Shown here piece after piece: positions 55,755 through 64,000 of a DNA stretch of 64,000 nt; the first letter of the stretch is position 1; every line of letters begins with the position of its first letter. The position numbers were made by a program, and so were the translations under genes. Source of the stretch: Oceanotoga teriensis. GTDB lineage: Bacteria; Thermotogota; Thermotogae; Petrotogales; Petrotogaceae. The notes under the pieces are model-generated. The model made no database searches. It was not told where the DNA came from and saw only the letters and a list, made by a program, of their open reading frames with translations. Location: the NCBI RefSeq assembly GCF_003148465.1, contig NZ_QGGI01000006.1, positions 62,001-126,000 of the forward strand, given 5' to 3'.

Positions 55755-57944
55755 ATGTTTACTAAAAAAAAGGTTATCATATATATTTTTACAATATTAA
55801 TAATAGCTATACTTGATATATGGATATTCAACAGTATAAAAAGTTCATTCGATGATATAACAAATGAAAATAATAAAAATATAGTCTCATTAATAGATAC
55901 AGTTCATTTAGATCAAGATTATTCTAAATGGGTGAAAAATATATCTGAAAGTTATGAAAATTTAAATCTAATATATTTAAACGGAGTGCCTGGATTTGAT
56001 GAATTAAAAGCATATGTTAAATCTGAGGAATATTTAAAATTTTATGATGAAAATATAAATACTGATGATTTTCAAAAAGGATTAGAATATGCTTCTTATA
56101 GTGAAGTATATAAATTACCTTCTCAATATACTTTTCAAAATAAAAAAATAGATATTTATTTTTCACCTATATTTGATGAAGATGAATATATTGTAGGAGT
56201 TGGGATATATCTTTTTGATAATTCAAAAAATAATGATTTTTTTAAACTGCTGGATATATTTTCAATAGGGATATTAATAATTGTATCAGTATTCATATAT
56301 CTTTCAAGATTTACAAGAGATCCAGTAATGAGTTATATAATACTTGGTTTGTTTATTATAGTTGGCATATTTGTAGTATACCCTTTATACGAAGCGATAA
56401 GACTTACATTTATAAAAAATGGTGTGTTTTCATTTGATATATGGAAAACGATATTAACAACCAATCAATATATGCAAGCATTTTGGGGTAGTATAAAACT
56501 TGGGTTATTTACTGCAACTTTATCAACAATAATTGGATTTTTATTTGCTTTTACCTTAAGCAGAACATCTATAAAAGGTAAAAAATTTATATCAACTATG
56601 GCAACATTACCTGTAATATCACCACCATTTTCTTTAACTTTATCTATAATACTTCTTTTTGGAAATAATGGTTTAATAACAAAGCAATTACTTGGAATAA
56701 CAAATTTTTCAATATATGGGCTTGGTGGGCTTACACTCGTACAAACAATGGGAATGTTTCCTATAGCATATTTAACAATGGTGGGAGTCTTACAATCTAT
56801 TGATTCAACACTTGAAGATGCTTCTTTAGATTTAAATGCATCAAAGAGTAAAACATTTTTTAAAGTTACTTTACCATTATCTGCACCAGGAATTTTAAGT
56901 GCTTGGTTATTAGTTTTTACAAATAGTCTTGCAGATTTTGCAAATCCTTTAATACTTGGGGGAAGCTACAAAGTCCTATCAGTTGAAGCATATATAGAAG
57001 TAACTGGAATGGGAAGACTTGGTAATGGAGCGGCTTTATCTCTGTTATTATTATTACCAACAGTAACAGCATTTCTTATACAAAGATTTTGGGTAAGTAA
57101 AAAATCTTTTGTAACGGTTACTGGGAAACCATCTGGAAGATTAACAGAACTCGTATCAAAACCTATTAAAATAACACTCAATACATTAATAATTTTAATA
57201 ATAATATTTTTAATAGGTCTTTATGGAACTATAATAGCTGGTAGTTTCGTAAAAAACTGGGGAATAGATTATACATTCACTTTAGACAACTTTAAAGAAG
57301 CATTGCAAAGAGGAAAAGAAGCAATTGGTGATACAGTTACACTTGCAACAATAGCCACACCAATAGCCGGAATTCTTGCAATGTTAACGGCTCTTGTAGT
57401 AGTCAGAAAAAAATTCCCAGGTAAAAAATTGATGGAAATACTTGTTATGGTTCCGTTTGCAATACCAGGAACATTGATAGGTATAAGTTATATATTAGCT
57501 TTTAATAAACCACCAATATTAATAGTGGGAACAGCTTTCATAATAATAATAAACTATGTAATAAGAGAATTGCCTGTTGGAGTTGAAGGCGGAGTTGCTG
57601 CATTAAGACAAATAGATCCAGCAATTGAAGAAGCTGCAGCAGATTTAGGGGCAGATGTTCCAACAATATTTAAAACAATAGTTCTGCCTCTTCTAAGACC
57701 GGCATTTATATCGAGTTTATCATATACATTCGTGCGTTCAATGACAGCTGTAAGTGCAGTTATATTCTTAATATCTGCAAAATGGTATCATATAACAGTT
57801 TTAATATATAATTTTTCAGAAAACCTGAGATTTGGTTATGCAAGTGTTCTTGCTACGACACTTATAATTATAGTACTCATAGCATTTGGACTTATGAGAT
57901 TATTGATAAAAGATAACAAGAACTTAGAAAAAACAATATCTTAA
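55755..57944 (+). CDS. Double ABC permease (FbpB/AfuB-like) with N-terminal extracytoplasmic domain
   Basis: 729 residues. A membrane segment at ~6-28 and another at ~172-190 enclose about 140 residues outside the membrane that look like a small Cache-type sensor fold (IYFSPIFDEDEYIVGVGIYL). The FbpB-like part follows, with two MetI-type permease domains; their ATPase-contact loops are EDASLDLNA and EEAAADLGA. The permease should import ferric iron or a similar anion complex. Usual family members begin straight with the permease, so the extension is notable. RBS GAGGTG. Confidence 0.88.
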   Translation: MFTKKKVIIYIFTILIIAILDIWIFNSIKSSFDDITNENNKNIVSLIDTVHLDQDYSKWVKNISESYENLNLIYLNGVPGFDELKAYVKSEEYLKFYDENINTDDFQKGLEYASYSEVYKLPSQYTFQNKKIDIYFSPIFDEDEYIVGVGIYLFDNSKNNDFFKLLDIFSIGILIIVSVFIYLSRFTRDPVMSYIILGLFIIVGIFVVYPLYEAIRLTFIKNGVFSFDIWKTILTTNQYMQAFWGSIKLGLFTATLSTIIGFLFAFTLSRTSIKGKKFISTMATLPVISPPFSLTLSIILLFGNNGLITKQLLGITNFSIYGLGGLTLVQTMGMFPIAYLTMVGVLQSIDSTLEDASLDLNASKSKTFFKVTLPLSAPGILSAWLLVFTNSLADFANPLILGGSYKVLSVEAYIEVTGMGRLGNGAALSLLLLLPTVTAFLIQRFWVSKKSFVTVTGKPSGRLTELVSKPIKITLNTLIILIIIFLIGLYGTIIAGSFVKNWGIDYTFTLDNFKEALQRGKEAIGDTVTLATIATPIAGILAMLTALVVVRKKFPGKKLMEILVMVPFAIPGTLIGISYILAFNKPPILIVGTAFIIIINYVIRELPVGVEGGVAALRQIDPAIEEAAADLGADVPTIFKTIVLPLLRPAFISSLSYTFVRSMTAVSAVIFLISAKWYHITVLIYNFSENLRFGYASVLATTLIIIVLIAFGLMRLLIKDNKNLEKTIS

Positions 57945-57957
57945 GAGGTGACTGATA

Positions 57958-59052
57958 ATGATAAAAACAAGTGCTTCTGTGAAGCTTGAAAATATAACAA
58001 AAATATTTAAAGATCCTGCTGGAAAAGGTGAAGTATATGCCGTAAATGATGTTAACTATGAAATACAACCTGGAGAATTAATAACTCTTTTAGGACCATC
58101 TGGATGTGGAAAAACAACAACTTTAAGAATGATAGCTGGATTTGAACTTCCAACAAAAGGAAAAATAATAATATCTAATCAAGATGTAACACAACTTCCA
58201 CCAAATAAAAGAGATACAGCAACAGTATTTCAAAGTTATGGATTATTTCCACATATGACAGTTTTTGAAAATGTAGCTTATGGATTAAAATTAAGAAAAA
58301 TAAATAAAAATGAAATAGAAAAAAGAGTAATGCAAACACTCGATATGGTTGGTTTAAAGCATCTTGCACATAGATCTCCATCGAGGCTCTCTGGTGGTCA
58401 ACAACAAAGAGTTGCACTTGCAAGATCTATAATAGTAGAACCTTCAGTACTTTTATTAGATGAGCCACTTTCAAATCTTGATGCTCTTTTAAGAGAACAA
58501 ATGAGAATAGAAATAAGAAGAATACAAAAAACACTTGGAATAACTGCAGTATATGTAACTCATGATAGGGTAGAAGCCATGAGTTTATCAGATAGAATTG
58601 TATTGATGGATTCTGGTAAAATAATTCAAACAGGTACTCCAAATGAAATATATGAATCTCCAGAATCAAAATTTGTTGCCGGTTTTGTTGGAAAAGTAGC
58701 TTTTATAAATATAGAGATAAAAGAAATTTCTGAAAATATAACAATAAAACTTGAAGATAAAATTTTAAATATAAAAAAATTTCAAAAAAATTTAACATTA
58801 GAAGATAAAGCAGTATTAATGTGTAGACCAGAATCCATGAAAATAGCAGAGTTTGGAAAAGGACATATAGATGGAATTGTAAAAAATAATGTGTACCTTG
58901 GAAATAGTATTGAAAGTTTTATAGAAACAAAATATGGAGAATTACTCGTTCAAATAGATAATCCTTCACAAAAAACAGTATATTCAGAAGGGCAAAAAGT
59001 TGGTATAGAAATAGTTCCAGAACTATCAAAAGTTTTAAAAGATCAAGATTAA
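57958..59052 (+). CDS. ABC transporter ATPase (FbpC/PotA-like)
   Basis: 364 residues. Walker A GPSGCGKTT, signature LSGGQQQRVA, Walker B LLLDEPLSNLDA and H-loop VTHDRVEAMS, in which R replaces the usual Q. The last ~110 residues form a TOBE-like regulatory region. It powers the preceding double permease; 13 bases separate the genes. GAGGTGA precedes the ATG. Confidence 0.94.
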   Translation: MIKTSASVKLENITKIFKDPAGKGEVYAVNDVNYEIQPGELITLLGPSGCGKTTTLRMIAGFELPTKGKIIISNQDVTQLPPNKRDTATVFQSYGLFPHMTVFENVAYGLKLRKINKNEIEKRVMQTLDMVGLKHLAHRSPSRLSGGQQQRVALARSIIVEPSVLLLDEPLSNLDALLREQMRIEIRRIQKTLGITAVYVTHDRVEAMSLSDRIVLMDSGKIIQTGTPNEIYESPESKFVAGFVGKVAFINIEIKEISENITIKLEDKILNIKKFQKNLTLEDKAVLMCRPESMKIAEFGKGHIDGIVKNNVYLGNSIESFIETKYGELLVQIDNPSQKTVYSEGQKVGIEIVPELSKVLKDQD

Positions 59053-59056
59053 AACG

Positions 59057-59098
59057 ACAAATTGGAGTTTATGTATTCATAAACTCCAATTTGTTTTA
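59057..59098 (+). terminator. Rho-independent terminator of the iron ABC operon
   Basis: ACAAATTGGAGTTTATG and its exact complement form a 17-bp stem with a TATT loop and a T-rich end, five bases after the stop codon. Confidence 0.9.
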
Positions 59099-59178
59099 TA
59101 TATTTATATCAAAACTATATTTTTGTAATAAATTTTTGTTAATATTTTTTTTATACTAAAAAAATGAGAGGGATAAAC

Positions 59179-60513
59179 ATGTCGAGTTTTTATAAAAGAT
59201 TATTTTACTTAGCTTTACCAATAGCAATACAACAACTCATATCTACAGGAGTAAATTTTATAGATACTCTTATGATGGGTCAACTAGGAGACATTGCAAT
59301 AGCAGCTGTAGGACAAGCAAACAGAATATTTTTTCTTTTTTCATTATTAATGTTTGGAATATCAAGTGCGGGTTCTATATTTATATCACAATATCATGGA
59401 AAATCAGAAAAAGAAAACATATCAAAAACTACAAGTTTAATGTTTATATTTGCTTTCTTAGCCTCTCTGATATTTTTTATACCGGCATACTTCAAGCCAG
59501 AATTTGTGATGAGTTTTTTTAGTCCAGATTCTGAAGTAATAAACGCAGGAAAGCAATATTTAAAATTAGTATCGATATCATATCCTATCATGTCTATAAT
59601 ATTTGTTTTCGAAACTGCATTTAAAAGTACAGAACATACAACAATTCCAATGATATCAAGTTCTTTAGCAATGGGAATAAATATAATTTTGAATTATATA
59701 TTCATATTTGGAAAATTTGGAGTTCCTCAAATGAACGAAGCAGGAGCAGCTATAGGAACATTATTTGCTAGAATAGTACAAGCAATATTTTTAGTATATT
59801 ACATAATAAAATTAAAACATCCTGCCTTTTTTAAATTTAAAAGTATCAAATATATATCAAAAGATTTTGTTATAAGATTTATAAAACATGCAGCACCAGT
59901 TACAGGAAATGAATTCTTATGGGCTGCAGGGGTAACAGCATATTCAATAATATTTGCTAATATATCGACAGAAGTAATAGCAGCAAAAAATATAGTAGAT
60001 ACTATTGAGCAATTTATATGGGCATTTTTATTTGCTTTGGGATCATCAACTGCTATAATAATAGGTAAAGAACTTGGAGCATCGAGATTTGAAGAGGCAC
60101 AAAAATACTCTAAAAAACTTATAAAATTAAATTTTATATTTAGTATCATATTAATATTATTACTAATATCTATATTACCTTTCATATTAAAAGCATTTAA
60201 CGTATCTCAAGAAGTAAAACAAATGATAAAAACTATATTATATATATCTTTTTTATTCATACCATTAAGATCATTCAATCTTATAAATGGTGTTGGTATA
60301 CTAAGAGCTGGTGGAGATACTAAAATAATGTTTTACACAGAAATAATAACTCTTTGGGGACTAGGTGTTACAGCGGCATTCATTTCAGGAATAATTTTAA
60401 AACTCGATTATTATTGGGTATATCTCCTTACAATGCTTGATGAAATAGCCAAAGCAATAATACTTGGACATAGATATTTAACAAAAAAATGGGTAAAAAA
60501 TGTTATAAATTGA
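59179..60513 (+). CDS. MATE-family efflux transporter (1)
   Basis: ~444 residues with twelve membrane segments in two related halves. LFYLALPIAIQQLISTGVNF and the following DTLMMGQLGDIAIAAVG open the family fold, and the second half begins near HAAPVTGNEFLWAAG. It exports cationic drugs or metabolites using Na+ or H+. The ATG at 59179 follows GAGAGGG and is preferred over the ATG at 59164, which overlaps that site. Confidence 0.92.
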   Translation: MSSFYKRLFYLALPIAIQQLISTGVNFIDTLMMGQLGDIAIAAVGQANRIFFLFSLLMFGISSAGSIFISQYHGKSEKENISKTTSLMFIFAFLASLIFFIPAYFKPEFVMSFFSPDSEVINAGKQYLKLVSISYPIMSIIFVFETAFKSTEHTTIPMISSSLAMGINIILNYIFIFGKFGVPQMNEAGAAIGTLFARIVQAIFLVYYIIKLKHPAFFKFKSIKYISKDFVIRFIKHAAPVTGNEFLWAAGVTAYSIIFANISTEVIAAKNIVDTIEQFIWAFLFALGSSTAIIIGKELGASRFEEAQKYSKKLIKLNFIFSIILILLLISILPFILKAFNVSQEVKQMIKTILYISFLFIPLRSFNLINGVGILRAGGDTKIMFYTEIITLWGLGVTAAFISGIILKLDYYWVYLLTMLDEIAKAIILGHRYLTKKWVKNVIN

Positions 60514-60560
60514 TCTATAAAATTATTTTAAATTATTATAATAGTTAAAACTCTCCAAAA

Positions 60561-60578
60561 CCTTATACTCAGTATAGG
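60561..60578. promoter_or_regulatory. Possible MerR operator before the second MerR gene
   Basis: CCTTATACTCAGTATAGG contains the dyad TATAC-TCA-GTATA. A related CCTTATAT...AGTATA sequence lies in the spacer of the MATE promoter 860 bases downstream, so the regulator may bind both. Confidence 0.55.
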
Positions 60579-60616
60579 GTGAAAATATAAAATAAAGTTA
60601 AAAAGTGGGGATTATA

Positions 60617-61426
60617 ATGGAAAATTATCTAACTATTGGAGAACTATCAAAGTTAACTTTTATAAATAGACAAACAATATTATATTATGAAAAATGTGGT
60701 CTCATAAAACCAAAATACAAACATGAAAATAATTATAGATACTATAGTTATAAAGATATGGAAAGAATAGAAGCAATATTAATATTGAGAAGACTTGATT
60801 TTTCAATAAAAGAAATAAAAGAATATTTTTTAAATGAAGATATGAAAACTTTAAAAGTAGCTTTAAAAAATAAAAAGAAAAAAATAAAAAAAGAAATATT
60901 AACACTTTTAAACAAAGAAAGCATAATAGATGAAATAATGGACAATATGGATATATTGAATGAAAAAAGAAATGAAATACATTTAGAAACTATAGAAGAA
61001 ATAAATTATATAGAATTCCCAGCAGATTATAAAAATAATATAATAAATTACAATAAAATAAAAGAATTTAATCAAAAAATAGAATATGACAAAAACAGGT
61101 TAAAAATAAAAAGTATAATGTTTTTTGATTTAAATGATAAAAGTTATAAAGAAACTTATTTTGGATTTATTTTTGATAAAAATTATTTCATAATAAATAA
61201 TATAGAATATAAAACAATAAATAAAAAAGAATATTTAACTTATTATTTTTTTGAAACTGAAGAAATAATAGGACAAAAAATAAAAGAAATATTAAAATAT
61301 ATAAAAGATAAAAAATATCAAATAATAGACACACCTTTTGTATTAGATACAACCAATCCTTTTTTAATAAATACTAATGATAGATACTTTGGAAAACTTT
61401 GCATACCAGTCAAAAAATTAACTTGA
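60617..61426 (+). CDS. MerR-family regulator with GyrI-like effector region
   Basis: ~269 residues. The DNA-binding part reads YLTIGELSKLTFINRQTILYY, with NYRYYSYKDMERI as wing and a charged dimerising coiled coil after it. The C-terminal half resembles effector-binding domains of multidrug MerR proteins, less clearly than the other MerR here. The ATG follows GGGGA; an earlier in-frame GTG overlaps that site. It lies between two MATE genes, and its stop codon overlaps the promoter of the second. Confidence 0.88.
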   Translation: MENYLTIGELSKLTFINRQTILYYEKCGLIKPKYKHENNYRYYSYKDMERIEAILILRRLDFSIKEIKEYFLNEDMKTLKVALKNKKKKIKKEILTLLNKESIIDEIMDNMDILNEKRNEIHLETIEEINYIEFPADYKNNIINYNKIKEFNQKIEYDKNRLKIKSIMFFDLNDKSYKETYFGFIFDKNYFIINNIEYKTINKKEYLTYYFFETEEIIGQKIKEILKYIKDKKYQIIDTPFVLDTTNPFLINTNDRYFGKLCIPVKKLT

Positions 61427-61453
61427 CCTTATATCAAGTATATACTTTAAAAT
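61423..61453 (+). promoter_or_regulatory. MerR-type promoter with 19-bp spacer, upstream of second MATE gene
   Basis: TTGACC (61423-61428) and TAAAAT (61448-61453) are separated by 19 bases holding an imperfect TATATC/GTATATA dyad. The TGA stop of the MerR gene is inside the -35 element, just as at the TrmO-UvrA promoter. Confidence 0.8.
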
Positions 61454-61483
61454 CTCAACGGAATAAGTTGAGGTGATAAAAAA

Positions 61484-62815
61484 ATGAATTCAAAAGTTGA
61501 TATGGGAAGAATGGATATAAAATATTTATTTTTTAAATTTGCAACACCAGCTGTTATATCTTCTATTATAATGTCATTATACACAATAATAGACGGTATA
61601 TTCATTGGAAGGGGAGTTGGATCTGTAGGGCTTGCAGCAGTAAATCTTGCTATGCCTTTTATATTTTTTATATCTGCTTTTTCTATAATGGTTACAATAG
61701 GCGGTGGAACATTCATAGGAGTAAGTTTAGGTCAAAAAAACAAAGAAAATGCTAATAATGCTTTTTCTGTGTCATTTTTCATATTAGTTATTTTCTCCAT
61801 TTTGATAACAATATTCACAAATTTATTTCTAAATAAAATAACCTTATTCTTAAAGGCAGATGAAATTACATTTGAACATCTAAAAAATTATTTAAAAATA
61901 TTAAGTTATTTTTCATTTGCTTTTTCAATAACTTATTTGCTCGAATTAAGTATAAGAAGTCAAGGTTATCCGATATTTGCCATGATATTTACTTCTACTG
62001 GAGCAATATTCAATATATTTCTTGATTATATTTTAGTGATAAAATATAACCTTGGTACATATGGAGCAGCTTGGGCAACTGGAATATCACAATTCATACC
62101 ATTCATAGTATTTTTTATATTCATAATATCAAAAAAATCAATAATAAAATTTAAAATTCCAAAATTTCAAAAAAATATGATAATAAAAATATTCTATAAT
62201 GGTTCATCAGAATTTTTATCTCAAATTTCAGTTGGAATAACAACATTTTTATATAATTGGGTACTAATAAAAAATCTTGGAAATATAGGAGTTAGTGCCT
62301 ACTCTATAATTTCTTATATAAGTGTATTTATAATATCCTTTATAATGGGAATATCTTCAGGAATAGCACCAATTATAAGTTATAATTATGGCGGTAAAAA
62401 TATTAAAAGAATAAAAAAATTGATGAAATATGCTGTAATTACTGGTTTTATGATAGGAATAATCTCTTTAATAGTTGTATTACTATTTTCAGAACAAATA
62501 ACAAAATTATTTATAACTAATAATGTAGAACTTCTAAAGATAACAAGTGAAGCAAATAAAGTATATTCAATAGGTTTTGTTCTTATGGGATTTAATATAA
62601 TAGCCTCTTCTTTTTTTACGGCAATAACAGATGCAAAAACCTCAATATTAATATCTTCCTTGAGAACATTAATATTATTCATAATAAACTTGTTGATTCT
62701 TCCAATTATAATAGGATACTGGGGTTTATGGCTTGTTGTACCAATAACAGAAACTTTCACATTTTTTTATTCAACATATAAATATAAAAAATTCAAATTA
62801 AAATATGAAAATTAA
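61484..62815 (+). CDS. MATE-family efflux transporter (2)
   Basis: 443 residues with twelve membrane segments. FKFATPAVISSIIMSLYTI followed by DGIFIGRGVG, GLAAVNLAMPF and GGGTFIGVSLGQ place it in the NorM/DinF-like group, of which MepA-type pumps export many drugs. GAGGTGA precedes the start. It is probably activated by the MerR protein encoded immediately upstream. Confidence 0.92.
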   Translation: MNSKVDMGRMDIKYLFFKFATPAVISSIIMSLYTIIDGIFIGRGVGSVGLAAVNLAMPFIFFISAFSIMVTIGGGTFIGVSLGQKNKENANNAFSVSFFILVIFSILITIFTNLFLNKITLFLKADEITFEHLKNYLKILSYFSFAFSITYLLELSIRSQGYPIFAMIFTSTGAIFNIFLDYILVIKYNLGTYGAAWATGISQFIPFIVFFIFIISKKSIIKFKIPKFQKNMIIKIFYNGSSEFLSQISVGITTFLYNWVLIKNLGNIGVSAYSIISYISVFIISFIMGISSGIAPIISYNYGGKNIKRIKKLMKYAVITGFMIGIISLIVVLLFSEQITKLFITNNVELLKITSEANKVYSIGFVLMGFNIIASSFFTAITDAKTSILISSLRTLILFIINLLILPIIIGYWGLWLVVPITETFTFFYSTYKYKKFKLKYEN

Positions 62816-62822
62816 ATATAAA

Positions 62823-62880
62823 AAAAGAGCAATAATCATATGATACTTTCAAAGTAAACATATAATTAATGCTCTTTTAT
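62823..62880. terminator. Hairpin terminator between convergent genes
   Basis: The outer arms AAAAGAGC and GCTCTTTT extend into a nearly complementary ~20-base stem around a 16-base loop, with T runs on both strands. Confidence 0.7.
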
Positions 62881-62903
62881 TTAATAGATATATTATTAAT
62901 TTA

Positions 62904-63674
62904 TTAAATAATACTCATAGATCTTTTTAAAGATTCATTGAAAAAATACCAATCATGATTTCCATCAAATTCATCATAAAAAAAATCAAAATTTAAAGAC
63001 TTCATCTCAGTAGCAAGTCTGTTACAATCCTTAATTAAACCATCGCTTAATCCACATGAAATATAAATTTTTGGTTTCTCTTCAAAATCATTTATTTTAT
63101 TCATCAAATCTAATATTTCATAACTTGAATTCCATAAAAGTTCTTCTCCAAAAATAGACTCAAAATCATTTACAATTCTTTCACCAAAAAATTCTTTAAC
63201 CTTTTCTGGATTATTTCTTTGAAAATCAAGTCCTTCTTTTAGAAATAAACATGCTGGAGAAAATGAACAACATACGCCATATTTTTCTGGAAAAGTTAAA
63301 GCTGATTTTAAAGCACCATATCCTCCCATTGAATTACCAATAATTGAAGTATTCTCTCTACTGGTATTTATATTAAAAATATTTTTACATAAAGTTGGCA
63401 ACTCTTCATTTACGTAAGTAAAATATTTAAGGCCGTATTTCATATCAGTATAAAAACTTCTCGAAGCATCGGGCATTATAAAAATAATATTATACTCTTC
63501 AGAAAAAATAGGAAGTTGTGTATAATCCAGCCAATCTCCACTACTACCACATAATCCATGAAGTAAATAAGAAACTTTACATTTACTAATATCTTTTGAA
63601 TTATTTGGAATAACAACAGTTAAATTTGTTTCCATTTCAAAAATGCTTGAAAAAACTTTACCTCTAAATATCAT
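62904..63674 (-). CDS. Alpha/beta-hydrolase esterase (EstA/FrmB-like)
   Basis: 256 residues of the putative esterase family. The nucleophile is the serine in GNSMGGYGA; the aspartate is probably in CGLSDGL and the histidine in GNHDW near the C-terminus. LLHGLCGSSGDW forms the oxyanion-hole region. There is no signal peptide, so it acts in the cytoplasm on small acyl or acetyl esters. The start follows GGGGATG-like sequence upstream. It is convergent with the MATE gene. Confidence 0.9.
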   Translation of the reverse strand: MIFRGKVFSSIFEMETNLTVVIPNNSKDISKCKVSYLLHGLCGSSGDWLDYTQLPIFSEEYNIIFIMPDASRSFYTDMKYGLKYFTYVNEELPTLCKNIFNINTSRENTSIIGNSMGGYGALKSALTFPEKYGVCCSFSPACLFLKEGLDFQRNNPEKVKEFFGERIVNDFESIFGEELLWNSSYEILDLMNKINDFEEKPKIYISCGLSDGLIKDCNRLATEMKSLNFDFFYDEFDGNHDWYFFNESLKRSMSII

Positions 63675-63778
63675 TATTTCATCCCCTTTTATATTATTTA
63701 AATTGATTTGGGGAACTTTTTTTACATTTTAAACACCTCGATATTCAATAATTTGAAAATAATTATAATCTAATAATA

Positions 63779-64000
63779 TTATAACTTATTATTTCTAAAA
63801 TCATCAAGCCATTTGGTAAAAGCTTTTAAAAACATTTTTCTATTTTTTGAAATATCATCTGGTAATTTAGAAACAAGTTCTGCTTTTTTTTCAGCTCCAA
63901 AATTACCACATTCCCATATTTTATTAGTAGTTACAAAACACATTGGAATATCAGAATTTCCATCCCATCTTTCTTGGATTTTAAATCCAAGAGAAGACAA
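63779..64000 (-). CDS. C-terminal part of an unidentified protein, cut by window end
   Basis: The last ~73 residues of a minus-strand gene whose frame stays open to the window edge. The end is KAFTKWLDDFRNNKL, and a FVTTNKIWECGNFG segment lies in the middle. I do not recognise the family from this fragment. Confidence 0.65.
   Translation of the reverse strand: MSSLGFKIQERWDGNSDIPMCFVTTNKIWECGNFGAEKKAELVSKLPDDISKNRKMFLKAFTKWLDDFRNNKL

Noticed and set aside
59101-59163. Sigma-70 promoter before the first MATE gene
   Set aside because: TATACT is present at 59152-59157, but neither TTGTAA nor TTGTTA upstream is at an acceptable distance.
1-64000. CRISPR arrays, tRNA or rRNA genes, insertion sequences and prophage
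   Set aside because: I found no regularly spaced repeats, cloverleaf-like genes, transposase or integrase reading frames, or phage structural genes in the window.

Overview
The window is 64 kb of very AT-rich bacterial DNA, with AUA and AGA as favoured codons and A-rich coding strands. Ribosome binding sites extend toward GGAGGTGATC, and several secreted binding proteins carry signal peptides without a lipobox cysteine, which fits a diderm. The aspartate dehydrogenase-nadA-nadC operon and an acetylated DAP/lysine operon in one long run both recall Thermotogota. My best guess is a mesophilic, low-GC member of the Petrotogaceae (Oceanotoga-like). Fusobacteriota are the main alternative; no rRNA or marker gene in the window settles it.

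Layout. 1-4.2 kb: the end of an ABC exporter, a VTT/DedA-like membrane protein and an anchored 5'-nucleotidase with a LysM tail. 4.2-13.2 kb: a lysine riboswitch with terminator, then asd-lysA-dapA-dapB-dapH-lysC-aminotransferase-dapL-nitrilase, largely with overlapping or nearly abutting genes. 13.3-20.8 kb: a PTS catabolic operon (PRD regulator, EIIA, EIIB, EIIC, class II aldolase, DhaK, DhaL, HAD phosphatase). 20.8-29.6 kb: a nitrilase-family amidase, a diguanylate cyclase followed by sbcDC and a YihY protein, and a chemoreceptor.

29.7-45.1 kb, all on the minus strand, is the most unusual part. It is a metal or metal-chelate acquisition island. A FecBCD-type importer operon continues directly into three nitrogenase-superfamily genes (NifH-, NifD- and NifK-like, but not nitrogen fixation). 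Next to it are two AraC regulators, a YbtPQ/IrtAB-like pair of ABC half-transporters, and an ECF transporter whose T component is frameshifted. Three promoters in the island carry the same dyad TTAG-N6-CTAA, which resembles the core of DtxR/IdeR iron boxes. The genes therefore look like one iron-responsive system in which a reductase acts on the imported compound.

45.2-50.2 kb: a MerR regulator and a large UvrA-like ABC protein with two tandem TrmO-like domains at its N-terminus. The linking promoter has the 19-bp spacer typical of MerR activation and overlaps the regulator's stop codon. A GrpB-family gene follows. 50.3-52.8 kb: nadX-nadA-nadC behind a perfect palindrome. 53-59.1 kb: an exported protein of unknown function, then a ferric-iron-type ABC importer (binding protein, double permease with an extra extracytoplasmic domain, ATPase). 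59.2-62.8 kb: MATE, MerR, MATE, with the second MATE promoter built like the UvrA one. 62.9-64 kb: an esterase and the end of an unidentified gene.

Several starts were moved from the longest open frame to the codon that follows a good ribosome binding site. I saw no tRNA, rRNA, CRISPR array, insertion sequence or prophage.
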